Source: Oleispirillum sp963668495
Lineage (GTDB): Bacteria > Pseudomonadota > Alphaproteobacteria > Rhodospirillales > Rhodospirillaceae
Direction: 5' to 3'
Assembly (NCBI GenBank): GCA_963668495.1
Contig: OY764545.1
Coordinates: 558,001-622,000, forward strand
DNA: 64,000 nt
Positions 1 to 7,348 of this stretch are shown here, piece after piece. Below the pieces are notes generated by a model that was given only the letters and a program-made list of their open reading frames with translations, did no database searches and was not told the origin of the DNA. Both the position numbers and the translations under genes were made by a program. Position 1 is the stretch's first letter; the number at the start of each line of letters is the position of its first letter.

Positions 1-1092
1 TGCGTGCCACTGTTTGATGACAATCAGGAATGGTTGGGCGCACGCGGTGTCTGCCGCGATATTACGGATATTCGCGAACGAGATATTGCCATCGCCCGCG
101 CCCGCAACCGGGAACGTTTGCTGAGCTTTATCGTCCGCTCCTTCCGCGACGAAGTTGACCCGGAAAACATGCTCGGCATTGCCACCGCCACCGTTGCTCA
201 AGGCGTCGGTGTTTCCGGTTGTTCGATTTTGCGTATGCCGCCGGTACGGCTGGATGAAACGCCTGCCCCTGTTGATAAAGATTCCTTTTCGGTTGCGGCA
301 GCATTCGGACGCATGGGAGGCGACGAAGACCTCGCCGCCATCACCTCTAAATTTCTGAGTGGGCAGGATGTCATTGAAATCACCATGGGCGATTGGAATG
401 TTCTGGCAACCGTTACCCGCTATCGTCAGGCAATCAACGGGGCAATTATTCTATGGCGGGAACAATCCCGTGTCCCATACGACGATGATGACCGCATCTT
501 GCTTAGTGATTTGTCGGCGCAAGTCGGCATTGCCATTGAGCAAATCAGCAATCACGAGCATATCCTTGCCCTGTCGCGCACGGACAGCCTGACCGGGTTG
601 TTCAATCGCCGCGCATTTATTGAGGAAATGGACCGCCGGACCCAACGGCTGAAGCATGAGAACCGCTCGGCTGCATTGATTTACGTGGACCTTGATAACT
701 TTAAGCTGGTCAATGATTTTTATGGGCACCGCCGTGGGGATGAGGCATTGCTGGAGGTCAAACGCCTGTTGTTGGCTGCTACTCGCCCAACAGATTTGGT
801 CGCCAGATTGGGCGGTGATGAGTTTGCCCTGTGGATGGACGGTGCCGATGAAGATGTTGCCATCAATAAGGCAACACATTTGCTGAAAACGGCCATTGCA
901 CTGGACAATTATTCCGCCAGCAAAGAAAAACAACTGACCATGTCCCTTGGCATAGCCATTTATAAGCCTGAGAGGCCGGAAACGCTGGACGCATTGTTGC
1001 TGCGGGCAGATACTGCAATGTACCAAGGAAAACATTCCGGTAAGGGATCTTACCGGGTTGCACCGGATGCGGACGTGAAACACGACACATAG
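1..1092 (+). CDS. Diguanylate cyclase (PAS/PAC-GAF-GGDEF), 5' truncated by the window
   Basis: The reading frame is open from the first base, so the true start lies outside the window. The first ~30 residues (ending DITDIRERD) look like the tail of a PAS/PAC domain. A GAF-like region follows (about residues 35-185), then a GGDEF domain (about 190-355). The active-site motif is an intact GGDEF (RLGGDEFAL). Five residues upstream lies RPTD, a canonical RxxD inhibitory I-site, so the enzyme should make cyclic di-GMP and be product-inhibited. This is known for the family; activity here is inferred. The stop lies 7 bases before the DUF2336 gene, which suggests cotranscription. Confidence 0.9.
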   Translation, partial: CVPLFDDNQEWLGARGVCRDITDIRERDIAIARARNRERLLSFIVRSFRDEVDPENMLGIATATVAQGVGVSGCSILRMPPVRLDETPAPVDKDSFSVAAAFGRMGGDEDLAAITSKFLSGQDVIEITMGDWNVLATVTRYRQAINGAIILWREQSRVPYDDDDRILLSDLSAQVGIAIEQISNHEHILALSRTDSLTGLFNRRAFIEEMDRRTQRLKHENRSAALIYVDLDNFKLVNDFYGHRRGDEALLEVKRLLLAATRPTDLVARLGGDEFALWMDGADEDVAINKATHLLKTAIALDNYSASKEKQLTMSLGIAIYKPERPETLDALLLRADTAMYQGKHSGKGSYRVAPDADVKHDT

Positions 1093-1099
1093 GAAAAAG

Positions 1100-2407
1100 A
1101 TGGTGGAACCGTCAAAATCCCTATTGGCCCGTCTTCTCACCATGCCGGATGAAGAAGACGAAATCGGCTTTTCCTATGACGAGGCAAAATCGCTGGCTCG
1201 CCACCCGGACCCCGGTGTGCGTACTTCATTGGCGGCCCGCGAAGATGTCGTCCCGGAAGTCTTGTATTTCCTTGCATCTGACCCGGACCCGAACGTTCGC
1301 AGAAATCTTGCCGGGAACAGATCAACCCCAAGGCAAGCTGACTATATGCTGGCGGGTGATGCGGATGCCCATGTCCGGGTCGACCTTGCCCGCAAGATCG
1401 CACGGCTTTCCCCCGGATTGACCCCTGCGGAACATGACCGAATTCGCCACACCACCTATCTCACATTGGAAAAACTGGCACGCGACCAAATGCCGATGGT
1501 GCGCCATGCCATTTCCGACACAATTAAAAGCATGCCGAATGTCCCCAAAGACATCGTGAACAAACTGGCCCGGGATTTGGACATTATCGTTGCGGCTCCC
1601 GTACTGGAATTTTCCCCGATTCTGACGGACGACGATTTGCTCAGTATCATCAATGCCAATCCAATTGTCGGCGCATTAAGCGCAATTTCACGTCGACGGA
1701 ATATCAGTGCCCCCGTGTCCCATGGCATTGCGATCAGCCATGATGTGGATGCGATGATCACTTTGCTGGAAAATGACAGTGCGCAGATTCGTGAAGACAC
1801 CCTTAACCTGTTGATCGACCAATCTGCCGACCATGTGCAAATGCAGCATCCGCTGGCACATCGTGCCAATCTGCCGCCCCAAGCCGCGCAACGACTTGCT
1901 GTCTTTGTTACAGATCATGTACTGCACGCCCTAGCCGCTCGCCAAGACCTGCCGCCGGACACATTGGATGCAATTGATTGTGCGGTCAAAACACGACTGA
2001 AGGACTTCCCCATGTCCGGGATGCCGGACCCGATTAAGGAGCAGATTGCCGTAGACTCCCAAATGGATCGGGTCAAACGTCTGAACAAATCTGGGCAAAT
2101 CAGCGATGTAATGTTTACCGATGCGATGGCAGAACCGCGGGATCATGCCTTTGCCAAGGCCATGCTTGCCGTGTGCAGTGGCCTGCCGCCCCACGTCGTT
2201 CTGGATATTTTGGCATCCAACAGCCCAAAGGCCGTCGTTGCGTTGGCCTGGGCCGCTGGCTTTAACATGCACCATGCTGAACAGGCGCAAAGCCAACTGG
2301 CACACATCAGGCCGGGCAATATCATCCACAGCCCAGACGGCAAATTCCCCCTGACAGAGGGGGAATTGCATACACAGATCGCCATATTTCGAAACAACGT
2401 TGCCTAA
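1100..2407 (+). CDS. DUF2336 domain-containing protein
   Basis: This is a 435-residue protein of the DUF2336 family, which is common in Rhodospirillales and Rhizobiales and has no settled function. The first ~120 residues contain HEAT-like short repeats (DPGVRTSLAAR, DPDPNVRRNLAG, DADAHVRVDLAR). The rest is alpha-helical with no signal peptide or membrane segment, so it is probably cytoplasmic. The ATG is preceded by AGGAAAAAG overlapping the end of the upstream gene. Its tight coupling to a diguanylate cyclase suggests a role in signalling, but that is inference. It converges on the phosphatase gene with only 24 bases between the stops. Confidence 0.85.
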   Translation: MVEPSKSLLARLLTMPDEEDEIGFSYDEAKSLARHPDPGVRTSLAAREDVVPEVLYFLASDPDPNVRRNLAGNRSTPRQADYMLAGDADAHVRVDLARKIARLSPGLTPAEHDRIRHTTYLTLEKLARDQMPMVRHAISDTIKSMPNVPKDIVNKLARDLDIIVAAPVLEFSPILTDDDLLSIINANPIVGALSAISRRRNISAPVSHGIAISHDVDAMITLLENDSAQIREDTLNLLIDQSADHVQMQHPLAHRANLPPQAAQRLAVFVTDHVLHALAARQDLPPDTLDAIDCAVKTRLKDFPMSGMPDPIKEQIAVDSQMDRVKRLNKSGQISDVMFTDAMAEPRDHAFAKAMLAVCSGLPPHVVLDILASNSPKAVVALAWAAGFNMHHAEQAQSQLAHIRPGNIIHSPDGKFPLTEGELHTQIAIFRNNVA

Positions 2408-2431
2408 CGTCAGGGTTTTGTCGAATTCTGA

Positions 2432-3118
2432 TTATTCGCGGCGCAGAATTTTGTTGACCAGAATGCCAGCAAGCCAGCCTTCCTTAAACTCTGCCTCCAG
2501 CTTATCCCGATCGTAGCTATTCTGTAGCCACGGGACAAAATCCTCCTGTTTGCCGCCAGTTTCTTTCTTGAACGATTCAAAGAAGAAATCAAGCACACCC
2601 GTCTTGGCCTGCTTCACGTGCCCGTATTTCAAAGATAATTGCTGCATAGCCTCATCCAGCGGCTTACCTTCATGCAGGAACTGATACAAGGTCGACATGA
2701 AGCCAGCACGATCCGCGCCGGATTTGCAATGCAGCAACATCGGATACTCAAGGCCATCAAACAAGTCTGCGGCCGCCAACAACGTTGGCGTGTCCAAAGG
2801 GCTGCGGGACCGGATCGGGAAATCAATCAGGGTTAAGCCCAGTTTGTGGCAGGTTTCCCGTTCCAGCTTATAAATGCCACAATTGTCGCGGCGTCCACGC
2901 AGGTTCAAGATGGTGCGGATGCCCATATCCTTGGCCTTGCGCAATTGCCGTGGGCCGGGCTGCGCCGCACGCCAGACCTTGTCACTGACCGGATGTAAAT
3001 TCCAATACATATCGCGCAAAAAACCATGGTCTTGGAACCACAGTTTCAGCCATGCGCGGCGGCGGTCTTGCGGAGACATCTCCGGCACGGGTTCGGCAAC
3101 TGTCGGCAGATCTACCAC
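2432..3118 (-). CDS. Dual-specificity/tyrosine phosphatase family protein
   Basis: The protein has the Cys-phosphatase P-loop HCKSGADRAG (HCX5R), where Cys is the nucleophile and Arg binds phosphate. An upstream segment TILNLRGRRDN is typical of bacterial and plant-like dual-specificity phosphatases. There is no signal peptide, so it should act in the cytoplasm. I chose the GTG at 3118 (228 residues) because AGGAG lies 7 bases upstream. A longer in-frame start exists at 3268, but the extension is basic and unconserved-looking and would overlap the upstream end of the divergent ABC gene region. The substrate is unknown. Confidence 0.8.
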   Translation of the reverse strand: MVDLPTVAEPVPEMSPQDRRRAWLKLWFQDHGFLRDMYWNLHPVSDKVWRAAQPGPRQLRKAKDMGIRTILNLRGRRDNCGIYKLERETCHKLGLTLIDFPIRSRSPLDTPTLLAAADLFDGLEYPMLLHCKSGADRAGFMSTLYQFLHEGKPLDEAMQQLSLKYGHVKQAKTGVLDFFFESFKKETGGKQEDFVPWLQNSYDRDKLEAEFKEGWLAGILVNKILRRE

Positions 3119-3301
3119 CGGGGCACTCCTTAATACTCTGGAAGCTGATATTGCTCTTTGCGTCCGCACCCTACCCGGTTTTTTCCGGCGAGTCACCGCG
3201 CAAGTAGCGGGATTGACATCTTGCCATAAAAATCCGGGGTCGCTTCGATGCCGGAATTGGTTTATCACACTGGTCTGACTTGTATCCCAATTGAGGCTGC
3301 C

Positions 3302-5086
3302 ATGGCTGTAACACCGCCCGCCGAGACCAAAATCTCCCTGACTGACGAGCGCTCCCTATCCCTGATGAGGCGCCTGTTCCGTGAGGCCGCCATGCCATAC
3401 ATCGGTCACATGATTCTTGCCGTAATATGTATGTCCTTGGTCGCCGGAACAACAGCCCTGACCGCATGGCTGCTTGACCCCGTGGTCAACAAAGTGTTCG
3501 TTGAACAAGATGCAAACATGCTGTGGATGATTGGCGGTGCCGTGTGCGGCGTTTTCGTCGTCAAAAGCCTTGCCAGTTATTGTCAGGATGTCTTGCTGGC
3601 CTATGTCGGGCAAAACATTATCGCCGACACGCAAAATCGCCTGTTCAGCTGCATCCTGTCACAGGAAGTTGCCCTGTTTCAGGATAAGACATCAGGAACG
3701 CTGGTCTCCCATTTTGTTTACGATATCAACGCCATGCGGGTCGCCGTTTCCAACGCCTTTATTGCGATTGGGCGCGATGCTCTCTCCGTCACCTTTCTTA
3801 TCGGTGTGACATTCTATCAGGATTGGTTGCTGGCCTGTATCAGCATGGTCGTTGCCCCAATTTCCATAATCCCGATTCAACGCCTCAGCAAACATATGCG
3901 CCGCGTGGCACGGCAAACCCAAGAAGAAATGGGCGGGATGAATACACTTTTGATGCAGGCGTTTCAGGGCATTCGCATCATCAAATCTTTCCGGCTGGAA
4001 GAAAGTGAAACCAGCCGCGTCAAAACCGTCGCCTATAAACTGCGCGACCTATCCATCGGGGCCACCCGATTGGAAGCCGCGGCCCAGCCGATTATTGACG
4101 TCTTTGGCGGTGTCGCCATTACTGCCGTAATCATCTATGGCGGTTCGCGCGTTATTGACGGCGCAACGACACCGGGGGCGTTTTTCTCATTCATTGCTGC
4201 AATTATGATGGCCTACCAGCCGTTGCGCTCACTCAGCAAGATGAACGTAACCATCCAACAGGGTTTGGCTGCCGCTGCACGGGTATTCGCCCTGATTGAC
4301 CGCCAACCAGCCCTATTGGAAGCCCCCGATGCGAAGGATGTGGAACGGGTATCCGGCGACGTTGTCTTTAACAACGTGTCGTTCTCATACAATGATGAAG
4401 ACTTTGCCCTAAATGGTGTCAGCTTTACCGCCCCAGCCGGGGGCATCACCGCATTGGTCGGACCATCAGGTGCCGGGAAAAGCACGGTCTTCAGCCTGAT
4501 TCCCCGTTTTTATGACCCTCAGAGCGGTGACGTATTCATCAATGGCGTCAACGTTAAGCATGCCACCCTTGGCAGCTTACGCGATGCCATTTCCATCGTT
4601 AGTCAGGAAGCCACCCTGTTTAACGATACCATTGCCAACAATATTCGCTGTGGCAATCCGGATGCGGATGATGCCGCCGTTGAACGGGCCGCGCGCATGG
4701 CTGCCGCTCACGAATTTATCGTGGAACAGCCCGATGGCTACGACACTATGATTGGTGAACACGGCATGCGCCTATCCGGTGGGCAGCGGCAACGCATTGC
4801 CATTGCTCGTGCGATCTTGAAGGACGCACCAATTCTGTTATTGGACGAGGCAACCAGCGCCCTTGATACGGAATCCGAGCGCCTCATCCAACAGGCATTG
4901 AGCCAACTGATGCAGGGTCGCACGACCATTGTTATCGCCCACAGGCTCTCCACCATTCGTGATGCGGACGTTATTCATGCCTTCGACAAAGGGAAAGTGG
5001 TCGAAACCGGTGATCATACCTCTTTGCTGGCACAAAATGGCCTGTATGCCAGACTGCATGCCCTGCAATTCCACGAAGGCGCATAA
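3302..5086 (+). CDS. ABC exporter, ATP-binding/permease fusion (MsbA-like)
   Basis: This half-transporter of 594 residues has an N-terminal six-helix exporter membrane domain (about residues 20-310) and a C-terminal nucleotide-binding domain. The ATPase motifs are complete: Walker A GPSGAGKST, Q-loop VSQEATLFND, signature LSGGQRQR, Walker B ILLLDEATSALD and H-loop IAHRLST. It resembles MsbA/lipid A flippases, but many exporters share this layout, so the substrate is not assigned. I chose the ATG at 3302 (GAGG 6 bases upstream). An in-frame ATG at 3248 would add 18 residues. A strong terminator follows the stop. Confidence 0.85.
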   Translation: MAVTPPAETKISLTDERSLSLMRRLFREAAMPYIGHMILAVICMSLVAGTTALTAWLLDPVVNKVFVEQDANMLWMIGGAVCGVFVVKSLASYCQDVLLAYVGQNIIADTQNRLFSCILSQEVALFQDKTSGTLVSHFVYDINAMRVAVSNAFIAIGRDALSVTFLIGVTFYQDWLLACISMVVAPISIIPIQRLSKHMRRVARQTQEEMGGMNTLLMQAFQGIRIIKSFRLEESETSRVKTVAYKLRDLSIGATRLEAAAQPIIDVFGGVAITAVIIYGGSRVIDGATTPGAFFSFIAAIMMAYQPLRSLSKMNVTIQQGLAAAARVFALIDRQPALLEAPDAKDVERVSGDVVFNNVSFSYNDEDFALNGVSFTAPAGGITALVGPSGAGKSTVFSLIPRFYDPQSGDVFINGVNVKHATLGSLRDAISIVSQEATLFNDTIANNIRCGNPDADDAAVERAARMAAAHEFIVEQPDGYDTMIGEHGMRLSGGQRQRIAIARAILKDAPILLLDEATSALDTESERLIQQALSQLMQGRTTIVIAHRLSTIRDADVIHAFDKGKVVETGDHTSLLAQNGLYARLHALQFHEGA

Positions 5087-5111
5087 TTCACCAACCTGAT
5101 TCTTAACCAGA

Positions 5112-5138
5112 AAGGGCCGCAGATTTGCGGCCCTTTTG
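5112..5138 (+). terminator. Rho-independent terminator of the ABC exporter gene
   Basis: A perfect 10-bp stem (AAGGGCCGCA with TGCGGCCCTT) closes a 4-base loop and runs into TTTT. It lies 25 bases after the exporter stop codon. Confidence 0.9.
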
Positions 5139-5187
5139 TGTATTCAGTTTCTGCCCCTATGGAGTGGGACATAGCGGTATCTTGTGA

Positions 5188-5370
5188 TTAGTGCTTACCG
5201 CCGCAACCGCAACCTTCATGACCACAGCCTTCGGAACCGTCAGCATGATCGCTGGCGCATACGTCGCTGCAGTACAGTTTGCCGTCTTTTTCAATTCCAC
5301 CCTTCGCATCAAACACGCAAACGCAATCTGGGCACGCACATTTTACGGTTTGAACATTAACTTCGGCCAT
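5188..5370 (-). CDS. Bacterial metallothionein, SmtA/BmtA family
   Basis: This 60-residue protein has nine cysteines (11, 13, 16, 18, 34, 38, 49, 54, 56) and three histidines (42, 51, 60). The motif CACPDCVC followed by LYCSDVCASDH is the pattern of cyanobacterial SmtA and pseudomonad BmtA metallothioneins, which store Zn(II) and buffer Cd(II) in a four-metal cluster. The length matches the family. GGAGAG lies just upstream of the ATG. A sigma-70-like promoter and an SmtB-type operator lie directly upstream, and the likely repressor gene is about 160 bases away on the same strand. Metal-induced expression is therefore a strong inference. Confidence 0.9.
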   Translation of the reverse strand: MAEVNVQTVKCACPDCVCVFDAKGGIEKDGKLYCSDVCASDHADGSEGCGHEGCGCGGKH

Positions 5371-5386
5371 GGTGTCTCTCCATTTT

Positions 5387-5436
5387 TATAATTGAATACC
5401 TGTTCATATATTGTGCTGTGCAGCTATTGAGGTCAA
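5387..5436 (-). promoter_or_regulatory. Metallothionein promoter with SmtB-type operator
   Basis: On the minus strand TTGACC (5436-5431), a 17-base spacer and CAATAT (5413-5408) form a good sigma-70-like promoter. The 6-2-6 inverted repeat TGAATACCTGTTCA (plus strand, 5393-5406) sits at the expected start site. In minus-strand orientation it reads TGAACA-N2-TATTCA within an A/T-rich frame, matching the known 12-2-12 operators of Zn-sensing ArsR/SmtB repressors. Repression by blocking the start site is inferred. Confidence 0.75.
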
Positions 5437-5478
5437 GAATTTTTTGCCCAACCATTCAAATCTACATACTCAGGCATG

Positions 5479-5513
5479 AAAAACCCCCGCGGAAGGCACC
5501 TGCGGGGGTTTTT
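5479..5513 (-). terminator. Terminator downstream of arsR/smtB
   Basis: A 12-bp perfect inverted repeat (AAAAACCCCCGC with GCGGGGGTTTTT) lies 17 bases beyond the repressor stop. T-runs on both strands could make it bidirectional, which would insulate the repressor from the metallothionein gene. Confidence 0.85.
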
Positions 5514-5530
5514 GCGAAAGGATCGACAGC

Positions 5531-5854
5531 TTAATCCGGGTCGACAACATTACACTGAGTGTGTTCCAGCATGTCTTGCAACATGTGATCAACGTGCGAA
5601 TCGCTGACAGTATAAAAGACGCGCCGCCCATCCCGTTCTGTCCGCATGATGCGTGCCGTACGCAGCAGGCGAAGGTGGTGGCTCACCAAGGATGGGGACA
5701 ACCCCACACCATCGGCGATATCCGACACCGAAACTGACCGCTGACGACAAAATAAAACGATTTTCAAACGGCTTTCATCACCAAGCAGACGGAAAATATC
5801 CGCCAGAATATCTGCCTTTTGCAGGTCTTCCTGCATCTGTGCATGTGCATCCAT
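5531..5854 (-). CDS. ArsR/SmtB-family metal-responsive repressor
   Basis: A 107-residue winged-helix protein with the recognition helix at LSPSLVSHHLRLLR (about residues 52-65) and the wing at RDGRRVFYTVSD. The C-terminal helix carries D85, H87 and H98, spaced exactly as the alpha-5 zinc site of SmtB/CzrA (DxH-x10-H). The fourth ligand position holds Cys101 instead of the usual Glu/His. I chose the ATG at 5854 because the frame upstream (to 5977) is non-homologous and overlaps promoter DNA. Its own promoter carries the same operator as the metallothionein, so it probably autoregulates and controls that gene. Zn(II)/Cd(II) sensing is inferred. Confidence 0.88.
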   Translation of the reverse strand: MDAHAQMQEDLQKADILADIFRLLGDESRLKIVLFCRQRSVSVSDIADGVGLSPSLVSHHLRLLRTARIMRTERDGRRVFYTVSDSHVDHMLQDMLEHTQCNVVDPD

Positions 5855-5868
5855 GGTAATAATACAAC

Positions 5869-5892
5869 ATCTCAATAATTGTTCAGATATTG
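5869..5892 (-). promoter_or_regulatory. SmtB-type operator over the arsR/smtB promoter
   Basis: On the minus strand a CAATAT -10-like hexamer (5892-5887) is followed directly by CTGAACAATTATTGAG, a degenerate copy of the operator in front of the metallothionein gene. ATCTCAATA and TGTTCAGAT form the imperfect arms on the plus strand. The placement relative to -10 is identical at both genes, which points to a shared repressor. No clear -35 is visible. Confidence 0.65.
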
Positions 5893-5975
5893 ATCTACGC
5901 AGAAAACCCATAACTTGCCTAGGGTTTTTTTGCGTATTCACAAAAAAAACGAATTTTCCTGAGCCTGTGCAAAGC

Positions 5976-6005
5976 AAAACCCCCGGTAAACTTACCGAGG
6001 GTTTT
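5976..6005 (-). terminator. Terminator of tRNA-Lys
   Basis: The arms AAAACCCCCGGTAA and TTACCGAGGGTTTT pair with one mismatch. On the minus strand the hairpin lies just after the tRNA 3' end and ends in T residues. Confidence 0.8.
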
Positions 6006-6008
6006 AAA

Positions 6009-6084
6009 TGGTGAGCGCTAGAGGATTCGAACCTCTGACCCGCTGATTAAAAGTCAGCTGCTCTACCAACTGAGCTAAGCGCCC
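6009..6084 (-). tRNA. tRNA-Lys (anticodon TTT)
   Basis: A full cloverleaf is readable on the minus strand. It begins GGGCGCTTAGCTCAG, has the anticodon loop CTTTTAA on the stem GCTGA/TCAGC, and the T-arm AGAGGTTCGAATCCTCT. The acceptor stem closes with AGCGCTC plus discriminator A, and CCA is encoded. The length is 76 nt including CCA. Confidence 0.97.
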
Positions 6085-6181
6085 ACAAGATGCTACGCAT
6101 TTGCGAGAGGCGTTTTATAAAAACTTACGCCACTGGGCGCAAGTCATTTTTTCGAAAAAAACCACGGAAAAAGCCGCAACA

Positions 6182-7348
6182 TCATATTTCTTCACCGCCA
6201 CCACGCCGACCAAGGGATACATCCCGGTGGACATTCACCGATTGAATGACGCCGAAGCCACACATCAACGTCATCATCACCGTACCGCCATAGGAAATCA
6301 GCGGCAGTGGCACGCCGACCACAGGGATCAGCCCCATGACCATGGCAATATTGATAAATACGTATAGGAAGAAGTTTGCCGTCAGCCCCATCGCCAATAA
6401 CCGTCCGAACTGGTGACGGCACCGCATGGCAATCACAATCCCGAACAGTATGATCAACGTGTACATGCCAATCAGGCCGAGGCCACCAATCATCCCGAAT
6501 TCTTCGGCCAACATTGTAAAGATGAAGTCAGTTTGTTTTTCCGGCAGGAAATTCAGGTGGCTTTGAGTCCCTTGCATGAAGCCACGACCAAACATACCGC
6601 CGGACCCCAAGGCGATCTTGGATTGCAGAATATGATAGCCTGCCCCGAGCGGATCACGCTCCGGGTCGAGGAAGGTCAAAACCCGATTCTTTTGATAGGT
6701 ATGCAAAAAATTCCACGCAATGGGAATTGCCGCAAGCCCCAAGGCTATCACCACACCGAATTTCCACAGCCGAACCCCTGCGGCAAAGAACACGATGCCA
6801 CCAGCCATAATCAGCATTAAGGCCGTCCCCAAGTCCGGCTGACGCAAAATCAGCGCGACGGGGACAAATGTCATGAGCATGGGTATGATCAAAACCGTGG
6901 GGCGTCCGATATCTTCGATATTCAATGTATGAAAATAACGGGCCAAGCTCATAATCAAGGCAATTTTCATCAACTCAGATGGCTGCAGTCGCAACATGCC
7001 GAGGTCGACCCAGCGCTGCGCTCCCATCCCGATCGTCCCCTTGACCTCGACCGCAACCAGCAAAATCAGGGCCAGTGCATAAAACGCATAGGAAAAACGC
7101 AGATAAACCCGAATGTTAATCAAAGCCAAAAAGATCATCGCCGCCACGCCCGCACCGAAGCGAACAATCTGGCGCGAAGCCCAAGGCTCCCAACTGCCAT
7201 TGGCGGCCGAATACAGCATAAAGAAGCCGATGGTGGCAACAGCAGAAATCAATAACAAATACGACCAACTGATTTGGAACAGCTTTTCCCAAACCGTCAT
7301 GTTTTTCTGATGCAGTCGCCCAGACATGGAAGAATAATTATAAGTCAT
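6182..7348 (-). CDS. rodA: Rod shape-determining SEDS peptidoglycan glycosyltransferase RodA
   Basis: A 388-residue polytopic membrane protein with the SEDS signature PLISYGGTVMMTLMCGFG near the C-terminus and the central RQPDLGTALML segment. RodA polymerises lipid II glycan strands together with PBP2 in the elongasome; that function is known for the family. It is the last gene of mreBCD-mrdA-rodA, and its ATG overlaps the mrdA stop by one base (TGATG), so the two are translationally coupled. The length fits RodA rather than FtsW, as does the PBP2 neighbour. Confidence 0.96.
   Translation of the reverse strand: MTYNYSSMSGRLHQKNMTVWEKLFQISWSYLLLISAVATIGFFMLYSAANGSWEPWASRQIVRFGAGVAAMIFLALINIRVYLRFSYAFYALALILLVAVEVKGTIGMGAQRWVDLGMLRLQPSELMKIALIMSLARYFHTLNIEDIGRPTVLIIPMLMTFVPVALILRQPDLGTALMLIMAGGIVFFAAGVRLWKFGVVIALGLAAIPIAWNFLHTYQKNRVLTFLDPERDPLGAGYHILQSKIALGSGGMFGRGFMQGTQSHLNFLPEKQTDFIFTMLAEEFGMIGGLGLIGMYTLIILFGIVIAMRCRHQFGRLLAMGLTANFFLYVFINIAMVMGLIPVVGVPLPLISYGGTVMMTLMCGFGVIQSVNVHRDVSLGRRGGGEEI

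Noticed and set aside
5855..5977. N-terminal extension of the ArsR/SmtB frame
   Set aside because: It covers the operator and promoter, and homologues start near MDAHAQ.
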